Below, piece by piece: positions 26,210 to 37,350 of a DNA stretch of 64,000 nucleotides. The position numbers were made by a program, and so were the translations under genes. Within the stretch, counting starts at the first letter, position 1; every line of letters begins with the position of its first letter. The notes beneath the pieces were generated by a model, which was given only the letters and a program-made list of their open reading frames with translations, searched no databases and was not told the origin of the DNA. Location of the stretch: contig JBBCGJ010000001.1 in NCBI GenBank assembly GCA_037200985.1, positions 1 to 64,000 on the forward strand. The letters are read 5' to 3'. This DNA comes from Rhizomicrobium sp. GTDB taxonomy: Bacteria > Pseudomonadota > Alphaproteobacteria > Micropepsales > Micropepsaceae.

Positions 26210-26869
26210 TCAGGCGCCCAGCCGCCGCGCCAGCGCCGGGATCTCCGCGAAGTCCGCCGTCACCGCGTCGCCGCCGAGCCTATCCGCCGGCTCCGGCGTA
26301 TAGCCATAGGACACAAGTATGACCGGCGCCCTGGCGGCCCGTGCCGTCGCCACGTCGGTCACGCTGTCGCCGATCATGATGCCGCCGGCCGCGCCCAGCT
26401 CGCGCACCACGTCGTGGAAGATGCGCGCGTCCGGCTTGACATAGCTCATCCGCCCCGCGCCGTAGATCACCGGAAAGAAGCGGTCGAGCTTCAAGGCCTT
26501 CAGCAGCAGGTCGGCCATCTCCTGCGGCTTGTTGGTGAGCACGCCGAGGTGGCGGTCCTCGCCCAGCAGGGTCTCCAGCGTCTCCTCCACGCCGGGGAAG
26601 GCCACGCTCTTGTCCGCGATATGGGCCCGGTAATGCACCAGGAAGCGGTCGACCAGCTCCGCCAGCCGCGCATCCTCCACCGGCGCTCCGGTCGCCGCCA
26701 TGGCCTGGCTGATCAGCGAGCGCGCGCCGAAGCCGACCATGTGCCGGAGCGTCGCCGGATCGACTTCGCGCCGCCCCTCCGAGCGCAGCACGGCATTGGT
26801 CGCGCCCAGAAGGTCGGGCGCGGTGTCGACCAGGGTTCCGTCGAGGTCGAAGATCAGGGCGGTTTGCAT
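26210..26869 (-). CDS. gph: Phosphoglycolate phosphatase, HAD family
   Basis: The 219-residue protein has the HAD catalytic motif FDLDGTLVDT (residues 7-16), a helical cap, LTNKPQ with the motif II Thr, the motif III Lys in VKPDARIF and motif IV GDSVTDVATARAA. Length and TAPDL cap motif fit Gph, which removes 2-phosphoglycolate formed during DNA repair or oxygenation. It is transcribed divergently from glmU with 89 bases between the starts. A related sugar-phosphate substrate remains possible. Confidence 0.85.
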   Translation of the reverse strand: MQTALIFDLDGTLVDTAPDLLGATNAVLRSEGRREVDPATLRHMVGFGARSLISQAMAATGAPVEDARLAELVDRFLVHYRAHIADKSVAFPGVEETLETLLGEDRHLGVLTNKPQEMADLLLKALKLDRFFPVIYGAGRMSYVKPDARIFHDVVRELGAAGGIMIGDSVTDVATARAARAPVILVSYGYTPEPADRLGGDAVTADFAEIPALARRLGA

Positions 26870-26958
26870 CGTTGACGATTCGTTTCGAAGAGAAGAGCAA
26901 TATAGCGTCGCAATTCGTCACTTTGTCCTTTTTCCGTCGGCCTTTAAGGGAATTCGCC

Positions 26959-28305
26959 ATGGCGAGAGCAGCCGTCATTCTGGCAGCGGGGCAGGGCACG
27001 CGGATGAAATCCGCCAGGCCCAAGGTGCTGCACGCCGTCGCCGGCCTTCCCATCCTGGGCCATGTCGTCGCCGCGATCCGCGGCGCGGGCGTCGACCGCA
27101 TCGTCGTGGTCAGCGCGCCCAACATGGATGGGCTTCGCGGCTATGTCTCCAGCCTGGGCGCCGAGAACGCGATCCAGGACAGGCCGCTCGGCACCGGCCA
27201 CGCCGCGCTGGCGGCGGCCAGCGTGCTCGGCCGCTTCGACGGCGCGCTCCTGGTCAACAATGGCGACATGCCGCTGGCGCAGTCCGCGATGATGGAGGAA
27301 TCGCTGGCGAGTGCGGAGAAGACCGGCCTCTCCATCGTCGCCTTCCGGCCGAAAGATCCGGCGCAGTATGGCCGCGTGCTGCTGAACGCCGACGGCACGC
27401 TCGACCGCATCGTGGAATTCAGGGACGCGACGCCGCAGCAGCGCGCGATCGACCTGTGCGGTGCCGGGACCTATTCGGCCGCCGACGCGCGAAAATTCTT
27501 CGCCTGGGCGGCGCGGCTCTCCAACGACAACGCCCAGAAGGAATACTACATCCCCGAAGTCCCGCTGATCGCGAAAGCCGACGGCGTCCCGTGCGCCGTC
27601 ACGCTCGCCGACGAGACCGACGTCATGGGCGTCAATTCCCGCGCCGAGCTGGCCGATGCCGAGCGCGCGATGCAGCAGCGCCTGCGGTCCCGCGCGCTGG
27701 CCGCCGGCGTCGGCATGACGGCGCCCGAGACGGTGTTCCTCTCCCACGACACGGTGCTGGAAGCGGACGTCCATATCGGCCCCTATGTCGTGTTCGGTCC
27801 CGGCGTGCGGGTCGAGAGCGGGGCCGAGATCAAATCGCATTCCCATCTCGAAGGCGCCCATGTCGGGCAGGGCGCGCTGATCGGCCCCTATGCGCGGCTG
27901 CGCCCCGGGGCGCGGATCGCGGAGGACGTCCATATCGGCAATTTCGTCGAGGTGAAGAACGCCACGATCGAAAAAGGCGCCAAGGCGAACCACCTGACCT
28001 ATCTCGGCGACGCGCGGGTCGGCGCGGGCGCGAACATCGGCGCCGGCACCATCACCTGCAATTACGACGGCTTCGACAAGCACCACACCGACATCGGCGC
28101 CGGTGCCTTCATCGGCTCGAACGCCGCGCTGGTGGCGCCGGTCAGCATCGCGGACGGCACCTATGTCGGCGCCGGCTCGGTGATCACGAAGTCGACCGGG
28201 AAGGACAGTCTCGCGGTGACCCGCGCCGAGCAGAAGGAAATCCCCGGCTGGGCGGAGAAGTTCCGCACAAGGAAGAAGGCCGAGAAGGCCGCGAAGAAGA
28301 AATGA
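26959..28305 (+). CDS. glmU: Bifunctional UDP-GlcNAc pyrophosphorylase/acetyltransferase
   Basis: The 448-residue protein joins a nucleotidyltransferase domain with LAAGQGTRMKS (residues 8-18) and a left-handed beta-helix made of hexapeptide repeats (about 250-425; HVGQGALIGPYARLRPGARI). It acetylates glucosamine-1-phosphate and couples it to UTP, the last two steps to UDP-GlcNAc for peptidoglycan and lipid A. The ATG at 26959 follows AAGGGAA; the frame is open further upstream but lacks family sequence. glmS lies 157 bases downstream on the same strand, so the pathway is clustered. Confidence 0.96.
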   Translation: MARAAVILAAGQGTRMKSARPKVLHAVAGLPILGHVVAAIRGAGVDRIVVVSAPNMDGLRGYVSSLGAENAIQDRPLGTGHAALAAASVLGRFDGALLVNNGDMPLAQSAMMEESLASAEKTGLSIVAFRPKDPAQYGRVLLNADGTLDRIVEFRDATPQQRAIDLCGAGTYSAADARKFFAWAARLSNDNAQKEYYIPEVPLIAKADGVPCAVTLADETDVMGVNSRAELADAERAMQQRLRSRALAAGVGMTAPETVFLSHDTVLEADVHIGPYVVFGPGVRVESGAEIKSHSHLEGAHVGQGALIGPYARLRPGARIAEDVHIGNFVEVKNATIEKGAKANHLTYLGDARVGAGANIGAGTITCNYDGFDKHHTDIGAGAFIGSNAALVAPVSIADGTYVGAGSVITKSTGKDSLAVTRAEQKEIPGWAEKFRTRKKAEKAAKKK

Positions 28306-28362
28306 CGTTCAGCGATGGTTCAGGATTGGCCGCCTAGAGATTGCCGTTTGTAAAATAACCCC

Positions 28363-28431
28363 GTCATGCCCGCGCAGGCGGGCATCCAGAGCCGCGGGGC
28401 GACTCTGGATTCCCGCTTGCGCGGGAATGAC
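28363..28431. repeat. Palindromic intergenic repeat
   Basis: GTCATGCCCGCGCAGGCGGG at the left end pairs with CCCGCTTGCGCGGGAATGAC at the right end, with CAGAG/CTCTG in between. The two inner arms each form their own stem. It is a REP-type repeat between glmU and glmS. Confidence 0.75.
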
Positions 28432-28462
28432 AAGCGACAAGACGGGAAGAAGGAATCGAACG

Positions 28463-30278
<1,816 letters not shown>

Positions 30279-30292
<14 letters not shown>

Positions 30293-31394
30293 GCCAGCCG
30301 AATTTCGCGATGGGAACGCGCTGCGCCTTGCCGCTCGCGAGGTTCGCAAGGACCTCGCCGATGGCCGGCGCGAATTTGAACCCGTGCCCCGAAAGCCCCG
30401 CGCCGATCACGATCCGGCGGTCGCGTGGATGGCGCGCCAGGATGAAGCGCTCATCTTTGGCCATCGGATACATGCAGACCTCGGAGCGCAGCCGCTTGCC
30501 CAGCCCCGGCATCAGGCGCCGCACCAGCGGCGCAATCGCATCGATATCGGTTTTCGTCACGCGGCGATCCAGCGCGTCCGGCGTCGCGATGATCTGCACG
30601 CGGACATGCTCGGCGACCTTCACTTCGCCTTTCGCGTCGGCCGGAAAGCCGTAGATCATCTGCCCGTCCTCCGTGCCGATGGCGAACGGCCCGAAGCCCC
30701 GCCGACGCGTGAACCGCCGCTCGGGATCGGCGAACCAGTGCAGAACGCGCCGCTCGACGAAGGTGACATGCTTCAGTTCCGGCACCAGTTCGCCGATCCA
30801 CGCCCCGGTCGTCACGACCGCCCGATCCGCCGTCACCGCGCCGCGCGCGGTGCGGACGACGATCCGCTTGCCCGACCGGTCGATGCCTTCGCACGCGCAG
30901 TTTTTGAGAACGGTCGCGCCATGCTGCCGCGCCTCTTTGAGGAACGTCGCGATGGCGCGCTCCGGATAGACGAAGCCGCCGGCGCGCTCACGAAACCTGT
31001 GCCATTCCGCCGGCAGGTCGAACCATTCCTCCAACCCGCGCACCGGCACCAGCCGCACCTGGCCGGCGGCATCCAGCGTGCCGCGGATGAAGGGATTGTG
31101 CTCCGGTCCGGCATAGACGACGCCGGTCTGCTCGAACAGCTTGACGCCGTTACGCCGCTCCGCAGCCTTCCACAGCGTCACGGCGCGCTTGACCAGCGGC
31201 ACATAGAACGGTCCTTCGGCGTAAGCCATGCGCAGCAGCCGCGTTTCGCCATGGGAGCTGCCCAGCGCGTGCGGCGGATCGAACCGGTCGATTCCGACGG
31301 CGCGCACGCCCGCCCGCGCCAGCACGTTCAGCGCCGCGCTCCCCGCCGCGCCGAGCCCAATCACGGCGATGTCGTAGTCGTTCCTGCGTGCCAT
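30279..31394 (-). CDS. SolA-like FAD-dependent amine oxidase
   Basis: The 371-residue protein has an N-terminal Rossmann FAD motif (VIGLGAAGSAALNVLARAG, about residues 11-29) and the DAO/monomeric sarcosine oxidase layout, with SSHGETRLLRMAY and a C-terminal GLSGHGFKFAPAIGE. Cys in SEVCMYPM lies where family members bind FAD covalently. It would oxidise N-methyl amino acids such as sarcosine or N-methyltryptophan, releasing formaldehyde and H2O2. The start at 31394 (MARRNDYDIAVIG) is nearest the FAD fold. Its 3' end overlaps glmS by 14 bases in convergent orientation. Confidence 0.88.
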
Positions 31395-31441
31395 GGCGCG
31401 ATGTCGTGGACGGCCCGCCATCCAAACGCTATATTCCGTTC

Positions 31442-31708
31442 ATGTCCACGCACAGCATCGCCGAGGCCAAAGACAAGCTCTCCGAGCTGATCGACCGCGC
31501 CCGCAAGGGCGAGGACGTCGTCATCACCGAGGACGGCGAGGTCGTGGCGCGCTTGAACGGCGTGCCGGGCGGGCCGATAGCGGGATCGAAAAAGCTGGAC
31601 GATGCGGATCTTGATTGGCTCAAGACGCGTCGTACCGGGCGTGGACGGATCAACGACGACGCCGGAACCTTTGTCTCGCGGATGCGCGACGAAGAGTGGG
31701 CGCGTTGA
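31442..31708 (+). CDS. Phd/YefM-type antitoxin
   Basis: The 88-residue protein begins MSTHSIAEAKDKLSELIDRA and continues GEDVVITEDGEVVARL, the Phd/YefM N-terminal DNA-binding fold. The C-terminal half (RRTGRGRINDDAGTFVSRMR) would wrap the toxin. It overlaps the following PIN toxin gene, typical of a type II pair that represses its own operon. Confidence 0.88.
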   Translation: MSTHSIAEAKDKLSELIDRARKGEDVVITEDGEVVARLNGVPGGPIAGSKKLDDADLDWLKTRRTGRGRINDDAGTFVSRMRDEEWAR

Positions 31709-32127
31709 GCGTCTACCTCGACGCAAGCGTCCTGGTTGCGCTTTTTCTGGACGATCCCTTTTCCGAACGCGCCGATGCGGCATTGCGCGGAAAGGGCTTG
31801 TCTCTCGTCGTCAGCGATCTGGCCGGCGCGGAGTTCTCTTCGGCGGTCGCGCGCCATGTTCGGATGGGCGAGCTCTCTGCCACCGAAGCTCAACAGGCAT
31901 TCGCGGATTTCGATCGCTGGTGCCTGTCGTCGACGGAGCGGTCCGAAGCGCATCCGGTCGACATGCGGATCGCCCAGAGCCTTGTTCGCTCCTTGCTCTA
32001 TACGCTGCGCACACCGGATGCTCTCCATATTGCCGTCGCCCAGCGGCTCGGCGCCGAGCTTGCGACCTTCGACCAGCGCATGGCCGATTGCGCGCGGGCG
32101 GTCGGTCTGCCCGTCGCCGCCCTGTGA
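31696..32127 (+). CDS. PIN-domain toxin, VapC-like
   Basis: The 143-residue protein has the PIN acidic triad: YLDASVLVALF, Glu in AGAEFSSAV and Asp in TPDALHIAVAQRLGAELAT, with a last Asp in TFDQRMADCA. VapC toxins are RNases that cut tRNA or rRNA. No ATG is present at the start; GTG 31696 (overlap of 13 bases with the antitoxin) or TTG 31705 (overlap TTGA) both fit, and I give the former. Confidence 0.85.
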   Translation: MGALSVYLDASVLVALFLDDPFSERADAALRGKGLSLVVSDLAGAEFSSAVARHVRMGELSATEAQQAFADFDRWCLSSTERSEAHPVDMRIAQSLVRSLLYTLRTPDALHIAVAQRLGAELATFDQRMADCARAVGLPVAAL

Positions 32128-32158
32128 CGAACGTCCCACCCTTCGCTAGACTATCCCC

Positions 32159-32866
32159 ATGACCGCCGACCCCGCCGCCCTCAAACGCGCCGCCGCCGCC
32201 AAGGCCCTCGACTACGTCCAGCCCGGCATGAAGCTCGGCCTCGGCACCGGCTCCACCGCCGAGATCTTCCTCGAACTGCTCGCGCCCCGGGTGCGCGGCG
32301 GCCTCGACGTGATCGGCGTGCCGACCTCGGAGAAGACGGCCGCCAAGGCTCGCGCCCTCGGCATCCCGCTCGCGCCGCTCGACGATCTGGCGCCGCTGGA
32401 CCTGACCGTCGATGGCGCCGACGAGGCCGACCGCGAACTCACCCTCATCAAGGGCGGCGGCGGTGCGCTGCTGCGCGAGAAGATCGTCGCCGCCTCCTCC
32501 AGGCGCCTGGTGGTGATCGCCGACGACAGCAAGCTCGTCGCCCGCCTCGGCAAGTTCGCGCTGCCGGTGGAAGTGCTGGAGTTCGGCCACAAGACGACCG
32601 CCGCGCGCATCGCCGCCGCGACCGCAGCGCTCGGCTATTCCGGCGTTGCCGTCACGCTGCGGGCCCGCGACGGCGCAGCGGTCAGGAGCGATTCCGGCAA
32701 CGTGCTCTACGACTGCGCCTTCGGCGCCATCACCGCGGCCGCGAAGCTGGCCCAGGCGCTGGCCGACATCCCCGGCGTGGTCGAGCACGGCCTGTTCCTC
32801 GGCCTCGCCACCACGCTGCTCATCGCCCATCCCGGCGAAGTCGAGGTCATTGAACGCGGAAAATAA
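32159..32866 (+). CDS. rpiA: Ribose-5-phosphate isomerase A
   Basis: The 235-residue protein shows GLGTGSTAEIF (about residues 22-32), DGADEAD (about 84-90) and KGGGGALLREKIVA (about 98-111), the substrate-binding motifs of RpiA. It interconverts ribose-5-phosphate and ribulose-5-phosphate in the pentose phosphate pathway. Its 3' end overlaps the convergent DUF900 gene by 20 bases. Confidence 0.95.
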   Translation: MTADPAALKRAAAAKALDYVQPGMKLGLGTGSTAEIFLELLAPRVRGGLDVIGVPTSEKTAAKARALGIPLAPLDDLAPLDLTVDGADEADRELTLIKGGGGALLREKIVAASSRRLVVIADDSKLVARLGKFALPVEVLEFGHKTTAARIAAATAALGYSGVAVTLRARDGAAVRSDSGNVLYDCAFGAITAAAKLAQALADIPGVVEHGLFLGLATTLLIAHPGEVEVIERGK

Positions 32867-34019
32867 GCGGCCACAGCGCCCGCAGCATCCGCGTCTGGAA
32901 ATCCGGCCCCCGGTTCTTCGCCACCCGCAGCACATAGTGCCCATCGCCGCAGCCCGCCGCGCCGCAAGTCAGGGTCGGCCCGCCCAGCGCATCGGGCGCC
33001 GCGCGGCGCTCGATCGGCAGCCCCGACAGCACCCACATCATGTCGTCCATCATCTCGTAGGAGAGCACGAAATAGCCGTGCCCGAACGGATCGCCCGGCG
33101 CCGCGCTGGCGTCGACGACATCGACCTTGCCGTCTTTCAGATATTGCAGGTCGCGCGACGGCACGCGCCCGGCCCGCGGGATGCCGCCATGCACGCCCTC
33201 CGACGTGACCAGGATCAGGTCGTTGTCCGAGGCATAGACCGTCGCGCGATGCAGGCAAGGCGCGCTCTTCGCCAGCAGATGCCCGAAATCGTCGTTGTCG
33301 TGCTCGCTGCTCACATCGGGCGCCACCAGCAGAAGCTCGTCGGCCACCGGCACGGGATGCCGGTTGCACAGCGCCGCCAGCGCCGTCAGCGTCACCCGCG
33401 CTCCCATGGAATGCGCCACGATCTCGATCTTCAGCCCGGCCGCGTCCAGCGCGCGCAGCGTCTCGATGAGCTCCGGCGCGGCATAGCCGCTGCGCTCGAT
33501 GTCGGCCGCATAGCGGTCGAACTTGCCCTCGCTCGACCAGGAGAACGCGGCGACCGCGCAGTGCCATTGGGTGTCCGTCGCGATCTGGCCCGCCCGCAGG
33601 ATGGCGCTGGCGAAGGTCTGGTTGTAGCCATGCACGAACAGCAGCACCCGGCCGCAGCCCCGCGCCCGCGCCGCCACGGCCGCGGCGAAGCCGTCCATGT
33701 CGGTCTTGAGGTCGCAGGCGACGGGCGGCGGCGCCAGCCTGGCCTTGGGCCAGCGCGGCATCTGTCCGAAGACGAAGGCGCCGGGCACTTCCAGCTCGGC
33801 CACCCCGCAATGGATCGCCGAATCCCAATGCAGCCCATAGCCCAGCGCGCTGCCGTCCGCCTGCCGGTCGGTCGCGAAGACCACGGACTGCTGGGTCACT
33901 GTGTTCGGCGGATGCATCCAGAGCGAACGGATATCGTCATGCCGGAGCGAATCCGACAGCGTGCAGCCGCCCAGCAAGGCGCATAGCAGGATTGCGGCGC
34001 GCATCCCTCCCTGTCGCAT
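32847..34019 (-). CDS. DUF900 alpha/beta-hydrolase lipoprotein
   Basis: The protein begins with a lipoprotein signal (LLCALLGGC, lipobox Cys about residue 18), so it is membrane-anchored. The DUF900 alpha/beta-hydrolase domain follows, with LLFVHGYNQTF (oxyanion turn) and the nucleophile elbow IVAHSMGARV, and a late Asp/His region (ASAAPGDPFGHGYF). It is probably an esterase or acyl hydrolase; the substrate is unknown. I use ATG 34019, but ATG 34004 directly after GGGAGGG, or a start at 34076, cannot be excluded. Confidence 0.8.
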   Translation of the reverse strand: MRQGGMRAAILLCALLGGCTLSDSLRHDDIRSLWMHPPNTVTQQSVVFATDRQADGSALGYGLHWDSAIHCGVAELEVPGAFVFGQMPRWPKARLAPPPVACDLKTDMDGFAAAVAARARGCGRVLLFVHGYNQTFASAILRAGQIATDTQWHCAVAAFSWSSEGKFDRYAADIERSGYAAPELIETLRALDAAGLKIEIVAHSMGARVTLTALAALCNRHPVPVADELLLVAPDVSSEHDNDDFGHLLAKSAPCLHRATVYASDNDLILVTSEGVHGGIPRAGRVPSRDLQYLKDGKVDVVDASAAPGDPFGHGYFVLSYEMMDDMMWVLSGLPIERRAAPDALGGPTLTCGAAGCGDGHYVLRVAKNRGPDFQTRMLRALWPLIFRVQ

Positions 34020-34109
34020 GCTAATTTGGCCCCTACATCGGGCTCGGTTAGAACCCGTCCTTACGACGCCCGACAAGACAGACCACTAGGCAGACCACAA
34101 GGCAGGCAC

Positions 34110-35498
34110 ATGGCACAATACGACTACGACCTTTTCGTGATCGGCGGCGGCTCCGGCGGCGTGCGCGCCAGCCGCATGGCGGCCTTGGGCGGCGCCCGCG
34201 TCGCCCTGGCCGAGGAATGGCGGATGGGGGGCACCTGCGTCATCCGCGGCTGCATCCCCAAGAAGCTGTTCGTCTACGCCGCCCAGTTCCGCGAGGATTT
34301 CGAGGATTCCGCCGCCTATGGCTGGACCATCGGCGCGCCGAAATTCGACTGGCCCACCCTCATCGCCAACAAGGACAAAGAGATCGCCCGGCTGGAGGCG
34401 ATCTACACCAAGAACGTCAAGGCCGCCGGCGTGACCGTCTTCCAGGACCGCGCCGTATTCGAGGATGCGCACACCATCCGCCTCCTCAACGACGACCGCC
34501 GCATCACCGCCGACAAGATCCTGATCGCCACCGGCAACCGCCCGACCCGCGAGCTCGGCACCACCCATGTCATCCCCGGCGGCAATCTCTGCATCACCTC
34601 CAACGAGGCGTTCCATCTGCCCGACCTGCCCAAGCGCATCCTGATCGCCGGCGGCGGCTATATCGCGCTGGAATTCGCCCACATCTTCCACGGCCTGGGC
34701 TCGCAGGTCTCGCTGCTCTATCGCGGCCAGAAAGTGCTGCGCGGCTTCGACGAGGACATCCGCGATGCGCTCGGCGAATCGATGGTGACCAAGGGCCTGC
34801 ATGTCGCGCTGGGCTGCGAGTTCACCAAGATCGAGCGCCGCAATGGCTGCCTGCACGCCGAGACCAACAAGGGCGACGTCATCGAGTGCGACGAGATCAT
34901 GCTCGCCATCGGCCGCGCCCCCAACACCGAGGCGCTGCATGTGGAGAAAGCCGGCGTCGAACTCGGCAAGCGCGGCCAGGTCGTGGTCGACCGCTTCTCG
35001 AAGACCAGCGCGGACAACATCTACGCCATCGGCGACGTGACCGACCGGCTGCAGCTCACGCCCGTCGCGATCCACGAGGCGATGTGCTTCGTGAAGACGG
35101 CATTTGGCGGCGTGCCGACGCCGGCCGACCACGAGAACGTCGCGACCGCGGTCTTCACCACGCCGGAGATCGGCGTTGTCGGCATGACGGAGATGAAGGC
35201 GCTGGGCCTCGGCCACGGCATCGACGTCTACAAATCGGTGTTCCGTCCCCTGAAGCACACGCTGAGCGGCCGCGACGCGCGCACGACCTTCAAGCTGATC
35301 GTGGATTCGAAGACCGACAAGGTGCTGGGCTGCCACATCTTCGGCGATCACGCCGCCGAGATCGTCCAGATCGTCGCCATCCTGGTGAAAATGGGCGCGA
35401 CCAAGGCGCAGTTCGATTCCACGATCGCGCTGCATCCCACGGCCGCGGAAGAACTCGTGACGATGCGGACGAAAAGCTACAGCAAGACGCCCTCATAG
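34110..35498 (+). CDS. gor: Glutathione-disulfide reductase
   Basis: The 462-residue protein has an FAD-binding GGGSGGVRASRMAA near the N-terminus, the redox-active disulfide GGTCVIRGCIPKK, an NADPH-binding GGGYIALEFAHIF, the second FAD motif TSADNIYAIGDVTDRLQLTP and the C-terminal LHPTAAEELVTMR with the catalytic His-Glu pair. The CxxxxC and R-rich NADPH site fit glutathione reductase, plant/proteobacterial type. It keeps glutathione reduced in the cytosol. Start at 34110 after CAGGCAC. Confidence 0.92.
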   Translation: MAQYDYDLFVIGGGSGGVRASRMAALGGARVALAEEWRMGGTCVIRGCIPKKLFVYAAQFREDFEDSAAYGWTIGAPKFDWPTLIANKDKEIARLEAIYTKNVKAAGVTVFQDRAVFEDAHTIRLLNDDRRITADKILIATGNRPTRELGTTHVIPGGNLCITSNEAFHLPDLPKRILIAGGGYIALEFAHIFHGLGSQVSLLYRGQKVLRGFDEDIRDALGESMVTKGLHVALGCEFTKIERRNGCLHAETNKGDVIECDEIMLAIGRAPNTEALHVEKAGVELGKRGQVVVDRFSKTSADNIYAIGDVTDRLQLTPVAIHEAMCFVKTAFGGVPTPADHENVATAVFTTPEIGVVGMTEMKALGLGHGIDVYKSVFRPLKHTLSGRDARTTFKLIVDSKTDKVLGCHIFGDHAAEIVQIVAILVKMGATKAQFDSTIALHPTAAEELVTMRTKSYSKTPS

Positions 35499-35505
35499 CG
35501 CGCGT

Positions 35506-35570
35506 TTCCTCCCCCGCTGTTGCGGGGGAGGTGGCACGCCGCAGCGAAGCGAAGGCGTGACGGAGGGGGC
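35506..35570. repeat. GC-rich palindromic repeat before a secreted-protein gene
   Basis: TTTCCTCCCCCGCTGTTGCG and the matching GGGGGAGG form a hairpin, followed by GCGAAGCGAAGGCGTGACGG and AGGGGGC directly before ATG 35571. It is a half unit of the repeat at 52040-52171. Confidence 0.65.
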
Positions 35571-36755
35571 ATGCACCGGCTTCGGACGATCTTCGCGACC
35601 GCTGCCCTTTTGCTGGACGTCTTCGCACATCCTGCCGACGCAAACGAAAAACCGTCTCCCTGCACTACGCTCGCATCCCAATTCGATGCCTCGCCCGCCC
35701 CCGCCTTCCTCGCCAGCTATCCCGGCACCGCGATCCGCGAGTTGAAGGACGTCGCTTTTCTCTACGACAACGCCGCCGCCACCCTCGCGCTGATTGGCTG
35801 CGACGACGTCGCGCGCGCCCGCCGCATCGGCGACGCCATCCTGTTCGCCCAGGATCACGACCGCTATTGGCATGACGGACGCCTGCGCAACGCGTATCTC
35901 GCCGGCGCGCCCGCGAATCCGGTGAAGCTCGCCGGCTGGTGGGACGGCACGCTCAACCGCTGGGTCGAGGACCGCTACCAGGTCGGCAGCGACACGGGAA
36001 ACCTGGCCTGGGCGGCGCTGGCGTTGCTCGCCCTCGACCGCGCGACGCAGGACCCGCGCTACCGCGCCGGCGCGCTGCGCCTGGGCGCTTTGCTGGAGCA
36101 ATGGCGCGATCCGCGCGGCCCCGGCGGCTTCACCGGCGGCCTGTTCGGCCACGAGCCCAAGCCCGACCGGCTCGCCTGGAAATCCACCGAGCACAACACC
36201 GATCTCGCCGCCGCCTATCGCGCTTTGGCCCGCGCGACCGGCGACAAGCGATGGCTGGCGGACGCTGCCGCCGCCGAAGCGATGGTACGCGCGAGCTGGC
36301 TGTCCGATTGCCGCTGCTTCGCCGCCGGCACCGGCCTGGACGGTGCCGCGCCCAACCCTTTCCTCGCGCTCGACGCCCAGGTCTTTCCGCTGCTCGCGCT
36401 GGACGACACGGCGCGCTATCGCGCCGTCCCGGCGACGCTGCGCCAGCGCCTCGCGCGGGACGGCGGCTATGCCTACAGCGAAACCCGCGCCGGACTTTGG
36501 ACCGAAGGCACCGCGCAGGCCGCGCTGTTGATGCGCATGCTGCACCGCGACGCCGAAGCGGCCGCCCTCGACCGCGCCTTGGACTCGATGCGCGCGCCCG
36601 ACGGAACCTATTACGCGGCCACGGCCGCGTCGCAGGCGACCGGATTCATGCTCGACGCCGATCCGACCCAGCCTCGCCGATATTTCCACATCCCCGCGCT
36701 CGCGCCGCTCGCCTGGGCGGCGCTGGCGGAACGCCGGTTCAATCCGTTCCGCTGA
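35571..36755 (+). CDS. Secreted (alpha/alpha)6-barrel-like protein
   Basis: The 394-residue protein starts with a signal peptide ending ADAN (about residue 25). The rest is a chain of helical pairs with repeated Trp/Asp/Gly motifs (LAGWWDGTLNRWVEDRYQVG, GNLAWAALALLALD, STEHNTDLAAAYRALA, SETRAGLWTEGTAQAALLMR), as in six-hairpin glycosidase-like toroids. I do not recognise a specific enzyme family. The Glu/Asp-rich inner positions suggest carbohydrate binding or cleavage in the periplasm. The ribosome binding site GGAGGGGG comes from the preceding repeat. Confidence 0.6.
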   Translation: MHRLRTIFATAALLLDVFAHPADANEKPSPCTTLASQFDASPAPAFLASYPGTAIRELKDVAFLYDNAAATLALIGCDDVARARRIGDAILFAQDHDRYWHDGRLRNAYLAGAPANPVKLAGWWDGTLNRWVEDRYQVGSDTGNLAWAALALLALDRATQDPRYRAGALRLGALLEQWRDPRGPGGFTGGLFGHEPKPDRLAWKSTEHNTDLAAAYRALARATGDKRWLADAAAAEAMVRASWLSDCRCFAAGTGLDGAAPNPFLALDAQVFPLLALDDTARYRAVPATLRQRLARDGGYAYSETRAGLWTEGTAQAALLMRMLHRDAEAAALDRALDSMRAPDGTYYAATAASQATGFMLDADPTQPRRYFHIPALAPLAWAALAERRFNPFR

Positions 36756-37286
36756 CTACTTGAACGCCTTGCAGTCGGTCGCGAGGATGCGTTTCAAATT
36801 CTTCAGCAGGTCGTCGGTGCCGCGCGCGTCCTGGATGCGGATATTGCTCACGCCCCAGCGGCGCGGCAGCGGCGCGTTCTGGTACAGCGTCATGTCGTAG
36901 TGGATCACGACGGGCTTGGGCCCGCCTTGCGAGAAGCTCGCCCGCACCGTCGCGCGGTCCTTCGCCGGACTGCCTTCGAACGTCACGACCAGGTTCTTGA
37001 TCACCGGGTCCTGGGAATCGCTCGGCCAGTCATAGTCGATGACCTCGCCGTCGCCCGACCGCTGGCAGGTGTCGACCCGCCCGATCAGCCGGCCGGTCTC
37101 GATGTCCCACGGCACGGTCTCGAAGAAGCTCTTGCGCTCGTTCGCCCCGTTGTCGTAGCCGGCATAGAGATACTGGATCAGGCCCACCGTGCTGCGAACA
37201 TCCTGCGGGCCGACGGCCGAAGCCGCGCCCGCCGGCGCGCCAAGCGATAGAAACACCAATGCGGCGGCGACAAAGCGCGATCTCAT
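36756..37286 (-). CDS. Exported protein of unknown function
   Basis: The 176-residue protein has a signal peptide ending AGAASA (about residue 24) and a compact mixed domain containing VGLIQYLYAGYDNGANERKS, a Cys in RVDTCQRSGDGEVIDYDWPS and a late Cys in TDCKAFK, which may form a disulfide. The layout resembles small exported lipocalin/DUF3828-like proteins, but I cannot name the family. It converges with the gene at 35571-36755, ending one base after it. Confidence 0.65.
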   Translation of the reverse strand: MRSRFVAAALVFLSLGAPAGAASAVGPQDVRSTVGLIQYLYAGYDNGANERKSFFETVPWDIETGRLIGRVDTCQRSGDGEVIDYDWPSDSQDPVIKNLVVTFEGSPAKDRATVRASFSQGGPKPVVIHYDMTLYQNAPLPRRWGVSNIRIQDARGTDDLLKNLKRILATDCKAFK

Positions 37287-37350
37287 GCAGGCCCTCGGGT
37301 GGAAATCGCGGCGACCATAGGGCCGCGGCCGTCCCATGGCGAGCGGCCCG

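Noticed and set aside
28306..28462. A glmS ribozyme in the leader of glmS.
   Set aside because: The gap is short and mostly filled by a palindromic repeat; the conserved ribozyme core is not visible and the class is mainly found in Gram-positive bacteria.
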